A DNA stretch of 64,000 nucleotides from Cavenderia fasciculata (Eukaryota > Evosea > Eumycetozoa > Acytosteliales > Cavenderiaceae). Numbering within the stretch: position 1 is the first letter of the stretch; each line of letters begins with the position of its first letter. The DNA lies in the NCBI RefSeq assembly GCF_000203815.1, contig NW_004457735.1:2170001-2234000 (forward strand), read 5' to 3'. Shown here in pieces: positions 47,127-59,745 of this stretch. The notes under the pieces are model-generated. The model was not told where the DNA came from, ran no database searches, and was given only the letters and a program-made list of their open reading frames with translations. The translations under genes were made by a program, and so were the position numbers.

Positions 47127-48633
47127 ATGATACTTGGTAGAAGTAGTAAAAGGTTGTTGACAACAATCAATTTAAATAATGGAAATATCATCAACAATCA
47201 ACGGTTAAGCAATGTAGCTGCTGTTGCTGGTCAAAGATTCATCACTACTAGCAATAATAGACATTCATCTCAGTCATCATCATTGCCATTATCATTATTC
47301 TCAAATAATAGATCAAACAACAACAATAGTTTGATTACATTCTCATCACCAACTTTAAAACCATCTTCATCTTCTTTATTTACAAATAAAAGATTCTATA
47401 CAACATCTGAACAAAAACAAGATGAAAAGAAACAAGAAGAACAACAACAACAAGAAGAAGAAGAAACAGTTAAACAAGATGATATTGGAAAAAAAAGAGT
47501 TGCAAGATGGTTACTGTTTAGTGCTGGTTTGGTAGGTGCTATGGTTGTTGTTGGTGGTATCACTCGTTTGACAGAATCTGGGTTATCAATGGTTGAATGG
47601 AAACCAATTGTAGGCGCCGTACCACCAATCACTCAAGAACAATGGGAACAAGAGTTTGAAAAATATAAACAATTCCCAGAGTATCAAAAGTACTTTGCTT
47701 AGAAAAATATATATCTATTTATTATTATTAACACTTCTTTTATATTTATCATTTAGATTAAATAAAGGAATGACATTGGAAGAATTTAAACAAATCTTTT
47801 TCTGGGAATATAGTCATAGATTGATGGGAAGAATGATTGGAGTAGCATTCTTTTTCCCATTTGTTCATTACTGGCGTAAAGGTTATATCGATAGATCGTT
47901 GGCCAAGAAATTGAGTGCCATCTTTTTGTTGGGTGGTGCTCAGGGTGCGTTGGGCTGGTACATGGTCAAGAGTGGATTGGATGAAAAGTTGATTATTGGA
48001 GAGGTGCCACGTGTCAGTCAGTACCGTTTGGCTGCTCATCTGGGATCTGCTTTTGTCATTTACAGTGCGTTGCTTTGGATTGGTCTCGATTTGGCGTCAC
48101 CTGCCAAACTGACTGAATCTGCTCGTCAACGTCTCTCACAATACAGTCATCAATTGACTGCTCTTCGTCGATTCACTCCGATCACTGCCAGTCTTATTTT
48201 TGTCACGGCCATGTCTGGTGCATTTGTTGCTGGTTTGGATGCCGGTCTCGTTCACAATACCTTCCCCACCATGAACAATGGTCAATGGATTCCAGATGAT
48301 TTGATCGATCCCAAGATCCAACCAAAGTGGCTCAACATGTTTGAACACGACGTTATGGCCCAGTTTGACCATCGTCTACTCGCTACCACCACCTATGTCA
48401 GTGTCCTCACTCTCGCCGCCCTCGCATCGCGTGGTCGTGGCGGTCTTACCCGTCGCGCCCGTCTCGCCTTTAATTCACTCGCTGTCATGGCCACCGTCCA
48501 AGTTGGTCTAGGTATTGCTACCCTTCTCACCTTTGTACCAGTCTCTCTAGGTGCCAGTCATCAAGCTGGTTCCCTCTCCCTCTTATCCATTGCCATTTGG
48601 TGTGTTCATGAAATGAAAAAGTTACCAAAATAA
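47127..48633 (+). CDS. cox15: COX15, haem A synthase
   Basis: Exons 47127-47689 and 47757-48633 give 479 residues. About 125 residues of Ser/Asn-rich mitochondrial presequence and linker (RFYTTSEQ; then an EQ-rich stretch) precede the enzyme. [18 protein letters not shown] is the family signature at helix 1. Four haem-ligand His positions are visible: [23 protein letters not shown] and SHQAGS. Eight membrane helices are expected and seen. The enzyme oxidises the C8 methyl of haem O to make haem A for cytochrome c oxidase in the inner membrane. The splice joins [10 protein letters not shown] to [10 protein letters not shown], exactly as in other COX15 proteins. Confidence 0.97.
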
Positions 48634-48701
48634 ATTAGAGTAGAACAAAAGTAATAATAATAATAATAATATTAAGATTTATAGAATTTTAGATGATTGA
48701 T

Positions 48702-49507
<806 letters not shown>

Positions 49508-49923
49508 CTTTTGAAAGAGAGTTTGTGTGCGTGAGTTAAAGCAAAGTGTCGTCCTATATAAATTATATATATGTTGATAAAGTATCTGTCTTTCTATTCC
49601 TATTCCTATTCTATTTCTATCTTCATTATGATCACAACCAAACTAGTTATCACTCTCTTTCAATACTTGCAGATGCTGATGATCACCAGCACTTCCCTAA
49701 AAACAAAAATTGCAGGTGAACCCACCAACGAAATTCTTTTCTTATTCTATTTTAGAAACAAAAGATAGATAGATAGATTAAGATTACATATGTAGTCTTG
49801 ACGTTAGATGAGAGGACACTGTAGATGCTCAGATATTGTGGAGATATCTATTCTCCTGATACTCGAATTAATGAGATGATCAAAAGGCATATATAGTACT
49901 ACTACAAGGCCCAACTAATTGTA
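49508..49923. other. Intergenic, CFIm25 to T1-TLDc gene
   Basis: 416 bases of promoter DNA for divergent genes, with a TATA-like run near 49555-49572. A short frame from 49628 has no recognisable content; it could hold an unseen 5' exon of the next gene. Confidence 0.4.
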
Positions 49924-50901
49924 ATGGCTATCAATCATCCACTTCAAATCGTTCAGGTAGAAACAAACAAAGAAAAGGGAAAAGAAATAAGAGATATGAC
50001 AACACCTATTACACTAGAAGGTACCAGGTTCATACTTTTATAAACTAGTCGCTTCATCCATTGTTAGTGTAAACCAAGAAAATACTTTCATTGATAGGTA
50101 TGTATGATGATGCAATTAAAATTAAAAATTGATTGATTGATTGATTTATTATTATTCAACAACAATGATTAATATTTCTTTCCAATATTTATTTATAATA
50201 TCATTAGAGATGGAACACACTTTGGACTCATCCTAAACTATATCAGAGATGGAGACATATCGATATTCCCAAAGAATATAATGAATGTGGTTGAAAGGGA
50301 ACTAATCTTTTATGGATTACCAACACCATCACCTTCTTCATTATTAACCTCTGAACAGGTTTCAATTATCAATGGTTGGATCGGTCGGTCCTTAAAAATC
50401 GGCTCTCTTTTGCATAAAGTAAGTACTTATCAATATTGCAATCAATTTGCATAAAGAAAGAAATAAGCACAACCAATTTTAAATATTCATATTGTTTATT
50501 TTTATTTAGGAACCAAAGATGGATTTGAAGCAGAAACCATTCATAAAAACATTGATGGTAAAGGAGCAACCGTTCTCTGGATCAAAACAAATGACGGCAA
50601 CATATTTGGAGGATTCAACAACCAATCTTGGGATTCAAGTGATAAATATGGTGGTGATATGAATTGTTTCATCTTCTCGATTGTCAACAAACAAGGACTA
50701 CCTCCAACCAAATACCTTCCAAAAGGTGATGGACAGATTGTTTATGGATCATTACAAGCTGGTCCAACATTAGGGCGTGGTCATGATTTTAAAATTAATG
50801 ATCAATGTAACACCAACTTTTTGAGTTACCAGAAATTCCCTTCCTCTTATATCGATACAACTGGTAAAGGACTCTACATTGACACCAACTACAAATTTTA
50901 A
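49924..50901 (+). CDS. T1/BTB (KCTD-like) plus TLDc domain protein
   Basis: Suggested exons: 49924-49956, 50018-50097, 50208-50422 and 50510-50901, giving 239 residues. VPGSYFYKLVASS with FIDRDGTHFGLILNYIRDG is the middle and end of a potassium-channel-tetramerisation (T1/BTB) domain. From about residue 106 comes a TLDc domain: TKDGFEAETIHKNIDGKG, GGFNNQSW, FIFSIVNKQG, GGDMN and DFKINDQCN. The usual T1 beginning (VGG-x-x-F-x-T) is missing, so a further 5' exon may exist or the domain is short. The third donor is unclear: the phase needs GTACTT at 50423, whereas the better-looking GTAAGT at 50419 breaks the frame. TLDc proteins are linked to oxidative-stress protection and V-ATPase binding. 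Confidence 0.75.
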
Positions 50902-51270
50902 AGTTGAAGAAATAGAAATATTCTAATGAGGAACAACTTAAACTTTTAAAAATAAAAAAAAGTAAAGATAAATTAATTAAAAATTTTTTTTATAGTATTG
51001 TTTCCCATCCCATGGGCGACATGACGAATGGTTCATGACTAAATTAGGAAAGAAGAGAGAGATGTCGAGATAAATTTTATGGAGACACAGATTTTTTGTA
51101 AAAAGCAATCAAGGCGCTTTGGCCTTTTTTTTTTTACATTTTTTTAATCGAATTAAAGTGGGTCGCGTTTGATTACTTTGGAACCTTTAGTTCGGCTTTT
51201 TATTGTTATTGTTTTGATGAGAAGTCACAGCAAGCAGCAAGAGTAGTAGATAAGATATACAACAACAACA
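50902..51270. other. Intergenic, T1-TLDc gene to elongase
   Basis: 369 bases; AT-rich first, then a mixed stretch (51000-51230) with T runs. It is likely promoter for the elongase. No other feature is recognised. Confidence 0.5.
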
Positions 51271-52209
51271 ATGGAGTACATCACACCAATTACTCAGATG
51301 ATTGATAACTTTACATGGGATAGCAACACCCCATTATCATCATGGGTATTCCCAGCTTCAACCTCTGTTACCTATTTGGTTGTTGTCTTTCTTCTTAAAG
51401 TATGTCACCACACACATTGTTTTGTGTGCAGCAGCAGCATCATTTTTTTAAGAAAAAGATAGATCTATCTATCTAACAACACAAACGAGAGACTAACACA
51501 CAAATTAAATTATATTATCTTTTTTATTTTCATTTTGATCTATCTATTGTAGCAATTTATGAAGAATAGAAAACCAATGTCATTAAAGGGAGTATCAATC
51601 ATTCACAATTTCAATTTAATTTTATTGTCATTTGCAATGATGGCAGGTGTTTTAGAGGCAGCTTACAGACAAGCTTTGGAAGAGGGACCATTCTCGTTGA
51701 TTTGCGAGCGTACCCCATTTGCTGTCCAAGGACGTATTGGATTCTGGATCTATGTTTTCTACCTCTCCAAATATTATGAGTTGTTTGACACTGTATTGTT
51801 GGCACTCAAAAAGAAGCCATTGATCTTTTTGCACGTTTTCCATCATATGGCCATGGTTCCAATCACCTGGCAATGGCTCAATGACCAATGGTTGGTTGGT
51901 AGTTGGTGGTGCACCTTTGTTAACTCGTTCATCCACACCATCATGTACTACTATTACCTACAAACTTCACTTGGCAACGACTGCTGGTTCAAGAAATACA
52001 TTACCACTGCTCAAATCGTCCAATTTTTGACTGGAACCGCCATGGTCGGCTACTGGTTCACCATCCGTAACAAGGAAAACTGTCAAGGTGGTCTTGCCCC
52101 TGCCATCGTTTCCTTTACCGTCAACTCTGTCTTTATTCTCCTCTTTATCAAGTTTTACATTAACTCTTACAAGAAAGGTCCTGCCGCTTCAAGACCAAAG
52201 AAAGAATAA
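51271..52209 (+). CDS. ELO-family fatty acid elongase (3-ketoacyl-CoA synthase)
   Basis: Exons 51271-51399 and 51553-52209 give 261 residues. The catalytic histidine box is HVFHH in LIFLHVFHHMAM. Other ELO signatures are FYLSKYYELFDTV and NSFIHTIMYYYYL. About six or seven helices are visible. ELO proteins sit in the ER and condense malonyl-CoA with acyl-CoA, the rate-setting step of chain elongation. The C-terminus ends in KKGPAASRPKKE; the lysines resemble an ER-retrieval signal but are not at the strict -3/-4 positions. It could correspond to D. discoideum EloA or a paralogue; chain-length preference is not readable. Codon use is strongly C-ending, suggesting high expression. Confidence 0.95.
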
Positions 52210-52329
52210 ACTTAAAAAATTAAATAAATTAAATTAAATTAAAAACTAATCCATCCATCCATCCATCCATACGTATAATTAATTAATTAATATTTATACA
52301 CCTAATTTTATTTATTTACAATTATTGAT

Positions 52330-54564
52330 TTAATTTAAGAAATCAATAATATCAATACCACCTAAAGATGATGTTGGACATTTAAGATTATTATTATTTT
52401 TAAAATTGAATAGTGTAAATCTTATTAGATCGATACTATTGATTTTGGTTGCATAATCGAGTAGTCTTGGTATTTGGTTGTTGGAATGATTGTTTGACAA
52501 TTTAATAATTAAATCCAACAAGTTGATATAATCATCTGGTGTGGATGGTGGTGCAGAAAATGCTAAACAAGACTCTAGAGTCAATGGTGAAAAGTTGATT
52601 GTATCAAAGTATTCAAATACTTGTCTATGTTTGGGGTCATATACTTTGATCAATCCAAAACTAGAGTTTGCATAATTGATCTTTCTAAAATCTACTTGGT
52701 TTGGTTGTTTCTTTTCCAACTTTAGATACAAATCGATAAGGTATTTGATGGTATCTGGAGATTTGATGGGATGAAATTCTATTTTGGTTAAAATGGACGA
52801 TTGACTAGTCTCATCCAATTGTTCTAAAAAGAATTTGACCACCAAGTGAGAATCATAAAGTTTCATCGACTGTACTATAATGTCTCTTGATATAATTGCC
52901 TTTTTTAAATCTTGTTGTTCGTCTGATGTTGTTGTTGTTGTTTTATCAACACTCGCTGAGAGACGATTATATAATTGCCAATAGACATAAGATATTAGAG
53001 AAGGGTCATTTGAGAGACAGACTGCACCATGTAACATGACTTTAGCATCCAATGGGTTTTTAGGTGGACATCTATTCTCCAATAACCATTTTACCATGTC
53101 TACATTATTTTGTCTAAACATGTTGGTCAATATGAGGTTGTATGCAAGAGTAGCACCCAACGATTCGGCATAAAGAATACTATGAATGTCGGTTGGATAC
53201 ACAACCTGACTTTTAATAGTGTCTCTGTCAAATATTTGAGAGATTAACAATTCTACAACCTTTTGGTCCTTCTTTTGAAAGGCTAGGTTTAAAAGAGAAG
53301 GTTGAAACTCTAATTGTGGTACCACTTTGATAATGTCTGGTTCATTTTGGTATTTTTGCAAGAGCAGTGTTATTTGATCGACTAGGTAGAGTAGATTGTC
53401 TGCATGTTGGTAAGAGTCTATCCTAAGTGTTGATGGCATTATCTTTCGGTGATAATAGTTGGCCAGTCTCTCCTCCAAATCAACCAAAATAACCTTTAAC
53501 ACTTGTAGTTCTTGGTAGGCCAGTGGAGACTTGATGTCATAAAAGTATTTTGAAAAGAGGTGTGATGCAAGATAGTGTTTAAGAGTATTTGGACATCTCT
53601 TAAAGTTGAATTCTAAAATGTCACCACGACCATCTTGCAGTGCCAAGATGTTAATATCTACAACGATTAGATCTACAATATCACCATTCAAAGAGTCAAT
53701 CTTTTTCAAAATAGACTGATACTCTTGACAAGTTATCTTTTCAATATTAAACTTTAAATATCCCAATAATAACTTTTTTAAACTTTTTCCATCCCATTTA
53801 TGATTTAAAATATGATCACAAATATAAAATACTATATCAAATGATCTATATTCATAAATTATTTGATTATTATTTAAATCTATTATTTGATTATTATTAT
53901 TATTAATATTATTGTTTGTTGGTTGATGATCTATTTGTTGTTGATGTTTATAAATATTAAAACAAAATAAATAAATGTCTTGATCAATGATACTATATTT
54001 ATCACTGATTGTTCTTATGTAGGTGTTGTTTGGATGAAGATTATAGATATATTTAAATATTATAAAAGGTCCATGTATGAGTGATGCCTTGTATATATAA
54101 TAAATCACCTCTGGTTGATTCTTGTTGTATCTATTGTAGAAATACTCTACAATCTCTAATCTCCTTCCAATACATGCTTCATTTATAAACCATTCCAAGT
54201 TTGGTATGAACCTTTCTCTTTGTTCTCCTCCTCCTCTGTTTGCATCGGTTGATCTCCACTGAAATGGTTCATATTTTGATTCCAAACATTCAATGTATTG
54301 AACCAAGTATGATTTAAATCCGAATCTAATTAAAAGGTATACATTATCTTTAATGTGTTGTTGCCATCGATAGAATTGTTGTTGTTGTTGTTTCTTGTGG
54401 TGTGGTGCTATTCTTTTGTTGTTGTTGGTCAAGTGTTGACTAGTTGATCTATATTTCAACAATGAGAGATCTCTATTCAACCCATATATATGTTGAAATA
54501 TGGTTTGTCTAATGACTAAACTATGAAATACACTAGCAAATAATGTATAAATAGAATGATCCAT
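52330..54564 (-). CDS. Dictyostelid ankyrin-like repeat protein
   Basis: A single exon gives 744 residues. The opening MDHSIYTLFASVFHSLVIRQ TIFQHI is, as I remember it, typical of a large family in some dictyostelids. The rest is helical with degenerate ankyrin-like pairs, such as EWFINEACIGRRLEIVEYFY, FQKKDQKVVELLISQIFD and TNMFRQNNVDMVKWLLENRC. Asn and Gln tracts interrupt it (QQQQQ near 57, NNNNN near 215). There are no signal peptide, membrane segment or catalytic motifs. The function is unknown; such lineage-expanded ankyrin proteins often act as binding scaffolds. Codon use is AT-rich, unlike the neighbouring elongase. Confidence 0.88.
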   Translation of the reverse strand: MDHSIYTLFASVFHSLVIRQTIFQHIYGLNRDLSLLKYRSTSQHLTNNNKRIAPHHKKQQQQQFYRWQQHIKDNVYLLIRFGFKSYLVQYIECLESKYEPFQWRSTDANRGGGEQRERFIPNLEWFINEACIGRRLEIVEYFYNRYNKNQPEVIYYIYKASLIHGPFIIFKYIYNLHPNNTYIRTISDKYSIIDQDIYLFCFNIYKHQQQIDHQPTNNNINNNNNQIIDLNNNQIIYEYRSFDIVFYICDHILNHKWDGKSLKKLLLGYLKFNIEKITCQEYQSILKKIDSLNGDIVDLIVVDINILALQDGRGDILEFNFKRCPNTLKHYLASHLFSKYFYDIKSPLAYQELQVLKVILVDLEERLANYYHRKIMPSTLRIDSYQHADNLLYLVDQITLLLQKYQNEPDIIKVVPQLEFQPSLLNLAFQKKDQKVVELLISQIFDRDTIKSQVVYPTDIHSILYAESLGATLAYNLILTNMFRQNNVDMVKWLLENRCPPKNPLDAKVMLHGAVCLSNDPSLISYVYWQLYNRLSASVDKTTTTTSDEQQDLKKAIISRDIIVQSMKLYDSHLVVKFFLEQLDETSQSSILTKIEFHPIKSPDTIKYLIDLYLKLEKKQPNQVDFRKINYANSSFGLIKVYDPKHRQVFEYFDTINFSPLTLESCLAFSAPPSTPDDYINLLDLIIKLSNNHSNNQIPRLLDYATKINSIDLIRFTLFNFKNNNNLKCPTSSLGGIDIIDFLN

Positions 54565-54722
54565 GGATGATAATTATGAAAGTGTTTAAAATTATTTGAA
54601 AAATAAATGGGTTCTCCTCCAACTTGATTTTTTTTTTTTCTTTGTGACAAAGATATCTTAACTCTCCTCATCAGAAAACAATTTTATTCTTACCCTAAAA
54701 CTATAATTTCATACCTATCATA

Positions 54723-54926
54723 ATGGTAATGACGAATAACTATAAAGATAGGTTCACTTACAGTTACTAACCATTATGTCTGTCTCTATCATTATAACAG
54801 TCAGACGAAAAATCACAATTAATCGAAGCTTTCTATAACTTTGACCATGACTATGATGGTTTTGTAAGCGTTGAAGAGTTCCGTGGTATTTTAAGAGATG
54901 GTCTTCCAATGCCAGAACCAGAGGTA

Positions 54927-54957
<31 letters not shown>

Positions 54958-55163
54958 GATAGAGAAAGAGAAAGAAGGAAGAGAAAAGAGAGAACAAATG
55001 CATCAATCAATCAAAAAGTAAAAGTAGTTGTACTAATCCTAATATCTTCCATCTATCTACTATACAGATTCAAGAATTTTTAGCAGCAGCTGATCCAAAC
55101 AATACAGGTTTCATTGATTACAAGGCATTCGCTGCCATGTTATACTCTGTCGATGAATCCTAA
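54723..55163 (+). CDS. Single-lobe EF-hand myosin light chain (MlcB/MlcC-like)
   Basis: Exon 1 is only the ATG (54723-54725); exons 2 and 3 are 54801-54923 and 55068-55163, giving 73 residues. D. discoideum myosin-I light chains MlcB and MlcC have 73-74 residues and one calmodulin lobe, so size and fold agree. EF-hand 1, DHDYDGFVSVEE, has all calcium ligands (1, 3, 5, 9, 12). EF-hand 2, DPNNTGFIDYKA, ends in Ala where Glu is needed and probably does not bind calcium. The protein would bind an IQ motif of a class I myosin at the cell cortex. It is too small for simple ORF scans because of the ATG-only exon. A GA-repeat lies at the start of intron 2. Confidence 0.88.
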
Positions 55164-55864
55164 GACATTCACCAAATCACATTATTTATTTAATATAGCA
55201 TCACAACTAGATAGATGATGATATGTTTCAATTTTGTAATAATAATAAACACTCACTGCCAAAATAATATATATATAATACGTACATAGCATAGCAATCA
55301 AACAAACTCGATCTCTCTCTACCTTTGACATACAGATACACATACGATACGAAGATAGAGAGTATGGTTTCGTAGTCTGTCTATCATACAAACCTATCTT
55401 ACTCGTTGTAGTGGTTAGTGTGGTGTATGGTGGTTTTTAATATAATTGGTTTGTGAAAAAAATAGTGGAAGAAAATGGAAATACTACAAACCTGTTTTTA
55501 ATACTTTTATTAATAATTTATTATTTTGCCAATGAAATGGTAAATAGATCCGACTACACTACACTACATTACCCTATGGTTGATGGGGGATAGCCAGCTT
55601 GTTGTTTGTGTACACTGCACACACACACACACAGCTATAGCTAGCCAGCTGATTGATTGTGATGATTAGACTGATTTATATTTTATTCCCTTTTTTTTTA
55701 TTCTTACGATAATAATAATATAATATAATATATATTTCTACTACTTCTCTATACTCTAGTCACCATCATCATCATCATCATCATATATACATACATTTAT
55801 ATATATTAAAAAAGAGATAGGATAGAAATAATAGATGATTAATTAAAAAAAAAGAAAAAAAGAG
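55164..55864. other. Intergenic, light chain to glycosyltransferase
   Basis: 701 bases. It contains a CTA/ACA-rich patch (55550-55630), (AC)n at 55616-55632, a CAT repeat at 55765-55785 and an A-rich leader. No gene is recognised. Confidence 0.5.
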
Positions 55865-58800
55865 ATGATATTTAAAATATTAAAAAGAAATATAGTTAGT
55901 GTTTTAATTATATTTTCATTGTTGTTACAAGTATTTGTTATATTTAAATATTCATCTATATCATTTTCATCGTCTGCTGATGGACGTAATCATCATAATG
56001 GACAACACCCAAAGGTTGTAACGATGGGTAATGATTGGGAGGTTACTCAGATGGATCAGGTAGCAGGGTTACACCCCGAATCGATTCTAAAGAGTAGAAA
56101 GGAGTTTTTTGGATACAGTAAAGTGTCGCTGCCAGATGCCAATCTACCACCGTTGTGTCGTCAACCACCCAACATTCAAGAATGTGAAGGCAAGCATCAC
56201 TACACACCCGTCGTCACACCGTCACCTGTGCTAGATCCCGAAAAGATGAATTATACGCTTTTGCCAAGCTCACCTCTACGTGCAGTCTATGGATATAGAC
56301 CCGATCCCAATGACGACGAAGAACCACTCGTCTCTATTCTCACGGCCTTTTACAATATCGGGCCAATCATTCACGAGACTGCCAAGTGTGTCTTGTCACA
56401 GTCGCTTCAACGATTCCAATGGATCATCATCAACGATGGGTCCCCCAACAAAACTCTTGTCCATGAATCACTCGATCGGTACAGAGAGATGGCTCAAAAC
56501 GACTCTCGTATCCTCGTCGTCGATCTAGTTCAAAATGCCGGTCTCCCAGGTGCTCGTAACGAAGGTCTTCGCTTTGCCAAAGGTAAATACGTACTGTCAC
56601 TCGATCCCGATGATATGATCGAGTCAACATACCTTGAAAAGGCTGTATGGTTCTTGGAAACAAATCCTCAATACACTCTTATGAATGCATGGTCTGTTGG
56701 GTTTGGCCATAAAGAATATATGTGGACAAAGGGTTTTCAACATGGTGATATTAATTTAAAAGAAAATTATATTACTGTTGCTACTGTTATGAAAGTAAGT
56801 AAAAAAAAGGAAAAGAAAATAGAAAAAAAGATATAAAACATTTAATATTTATTTAATATTTATTTTCTGTTTAGACAAAAGTATTAAAAGAAATTGGAGG
56901 ATTTGATTCAAATTTAAGAACGGGTATGGAAGATTGGGATTTATGGATGAGAATGGCAAATAATGGACATTGGGGAAAGACAATGGAGGAGTTTCATTTT
57001 TGGTATAGAGTCAGTCCCCCAGGTAAATGGGCATCGATTTACAATGAAACAAAGTTTAATGAATTCCATTCAAATCAAAAGAAAAAGTATGCAACTGCAT
57101 TTAGTCAAGGTGTACCAAAACTAAAAGTTGAACCACAGGATAAAATGGAGTCTGTCGTTGACGTTATACCATTCCGTAACAAATTGACAAAATGTAGACG
57201 TCGTATTCTATTGATCATACCATATATGGAGGTTGGTGGTGCCGATCAATTTAATTATAATATGGCTCAAGGTTTGGCATTGGATGGTTGGGAGGTATCG
57301 ATTGCAGCCAACAAGGAAGCTGCCAACAAATGGTTACCTGAATTTACACGTGTCACTCCAGATATCTTTATCATGCCTCGTTTTATTCGTACGACTGATC
57401 AAACAAGATTCCTTACCTATCTCATCAAATCTCGTGATTTCGATGTAGTTTTTCTTTCCAATTCAGAGGGTGCCTATCATTATCTGTCATATCTACGTGC
57501 AAATGCTCCTGGTCCTGCCTATGTCGACTATACTCACTCTGAGACACCCAAGTGGAAGAATGGAGGGTATGCAAGATACAGTGCTGGTTCGGAACCAATG
57601 TTGGATCGTTCCATCTACGCCAGTGAGAACCTACGTCAGTCGTGTATTTCAATTGGACACAACCACAACAAGACAGCAACCGTATTGATTGGTATCGACT
57701 CTGAAAAGTACATTCCACATCCAGAAAACAAGGCAGCGGTCAGAAAGGAGTTTGGATTCCCCGATGACGTACTTTTGATCGTCTATGTATCACGTTTGGA
57801 GCACGAGAAACAACCAGAAGTGTTTGCAGAGGTGTTGCGTAGACTCGATGCTGAAGGACACGATTTCCGTGCCATATCAATTGGTGGCGGACAATTGTTT
57901 GATCAACTCAACGACACTCTACATCAAAACAATCTACAAGACAAGGTTAGGTTATTGGGAACTATTACAAACAATCGTGTATCCTATTATGTATCTGGAT
58001 CCGATCTATTCTTCCTGCCAAGTAAAATCGAAGGTATTTCATTGGCCATTTATGAAGCCATGTCACAAGGAGTGATGGCTGTATCGGCCAAAGTTGGTGG
58101 ACAAGCAGAACTGGTGACACCCGATGTAGGATACCTTGTCAAGCCAGGAACACCAACTGAAGTCGATGAATACACTGCCATCTTGACTGAATTGGCAGAC
58201 AATAGAGAAAAGGTACTTGAAATGGGTCGATTGTCACGTGCCAAGATTCTCAATGGTTTCAGTGTACACGATACCATTCTCAAGTTGGAAAAAGAGTTTT
58301 GTTACGCTTCTATTGCCAGTCGATTCACTACACCACTTTACAACAACACGTTGATATCAAGATTGGCCAATGAAGTATCTGTACTGGGATACGAGTATGA
58401 AAGAGAGATTGAAGCTGGTTTGCCAGTATGGAACGAGTTACAAGCGACAATCAAACGATGCACACCACCTCCTCCACCAAAGATGGAAAGTGTCAAGCGT
58501 ATCTCACCCTATCCCGACCATACTCCAGATGATGTTCTCTTTGGTATGCAACTTACCAAGCTTCGTCCAGTCTATGACATTTTCGAAGAGAAAAAGGTTG
58601 ATAGAAAGTTAAAGATTGTTCTCAAGGATTTCCAAGAGCAACATGTACGTCGTAACCCTCGGTTTGCCGATGACAAGTTTAACCACAATGACTTTCTCCA
58701 TCCACTCAATCACGAAGTTGATAATTGGGACGATGACATACCCTACCCATTCACACAACAAGAGTATCTAGTCTATTTGGACAATGTATTTATTGGTAGT

Positions 58801-59685
58801 GGTGAGTCTGGTACTATATTTGATTATGAACGTGTGTTTACATTACGTAATAGAAACAATCAAATATTTACTCTCCCCTCTGAAGAGTACAAGAGTTGTG
58901 AGATACACAGCTACAAATCAGTCATTCATCTTTTACAGAGATATTTCTCGTTTGGTAACTTTATTTTTGACCAATTGCCAAAGCTTCATTTGGCATGGGA
59001 CGAACTCAATGAAAACAACTATACTCGTGTTATGGTTCCAAACACCCCTTTTGCTCGTGCAACCATGGAACAATTACTCAGACTCCCCTCTGAAAAGATC
59101 ATCTATTATAATCCAGGTGAAGGATGGAATCCATGTAAAATCTATTTTGTCGAACAACTATTACTACCAACTCCCATTCCACCAGGACACCCACCCAAAG
59201 AGATGATCCAAGGTCTTCGTAATATCATCTACCGAGTCAATGATATTCCACAAGATAGAGTAGATCCTGATCGAAAGTTCCTTCTCTATTGTAGTCGTAT
59301 CAACTCTGCCAACAATCAACGTCGTGTAGAAAATGAATATGATGTTTTGGATACAATCAAAAACACACTTCCAGACTATGAAATACTCTTTTGGGATGGA
59401 CAAGAAACACTCAACCAAACAATGGCACATTGGGCATCCATCTCATCGGTCATTGTCGGTATGACTGGTAGCAATTTAGCACCCATTCTAGCAGCACGTC
59501 CCAACACAAAGGTAATTGAATTTATGCACGAGAATCCATGGCTCTCTTACTGGGCTGCCTCTGAATCACTTGGACTTGAACATTGGATGTTACCAGTCAA
59601 AGGTTTCACTCATGAATCTCCTACCGTCACCATTCAATTGGATGATTTATCAAAATTATTAAAGAAATCGATAGCAGAAAATTAA
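55865..59685 (+). CDS. Three-module glycosyltransferase (GT2 + GT4 + GT61-like)
   Basis: Exons 55865-56794 and 56875-59685 give 1246 residues. A signal anchor at about 10-28 predicts a type II Golgi protein. Module 1 (about 155-400) is GT2: SILTAFYNIG, WIIINDGSP, GARNEGLRFAKG, SLDPDDM and EDWDLWMRM. Module 2 (about 418-780) is GT4 with a GT-B fold: RILLIIPYMEVGGADQ, VYVSRLEHEKQPE and the nucleotide-sugar motif EGISLAIYEAMSQG. Module 3 (about 940-1246) resembles GT61 (DUF563): YLVYLDNVFIGSG, FGNFIFDQLPKLHLAWDE, YCSRINSANNQRR and GMTGSNLAPIL. All three keep their key motifs, so the protein may add several sugars in turn to a spore-coat or cell-surface glycan. Product and donors are unknown. Confidence 0.94.
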
Positions 59686-59745
59686 AAAGTAATAAAATAA
59701 AAGTTAATATTTAATATTTATATTTATTTATTTCTTTTTTCTATT

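Noticed and set aside
49924-50097. Frameshifted pseudogene at the start of the T1-TLDc gene
   Set aside because: A 61-base intron with GT/AG ends (49957-50017) restores a continuous frame, so damage is not needed to explain it.
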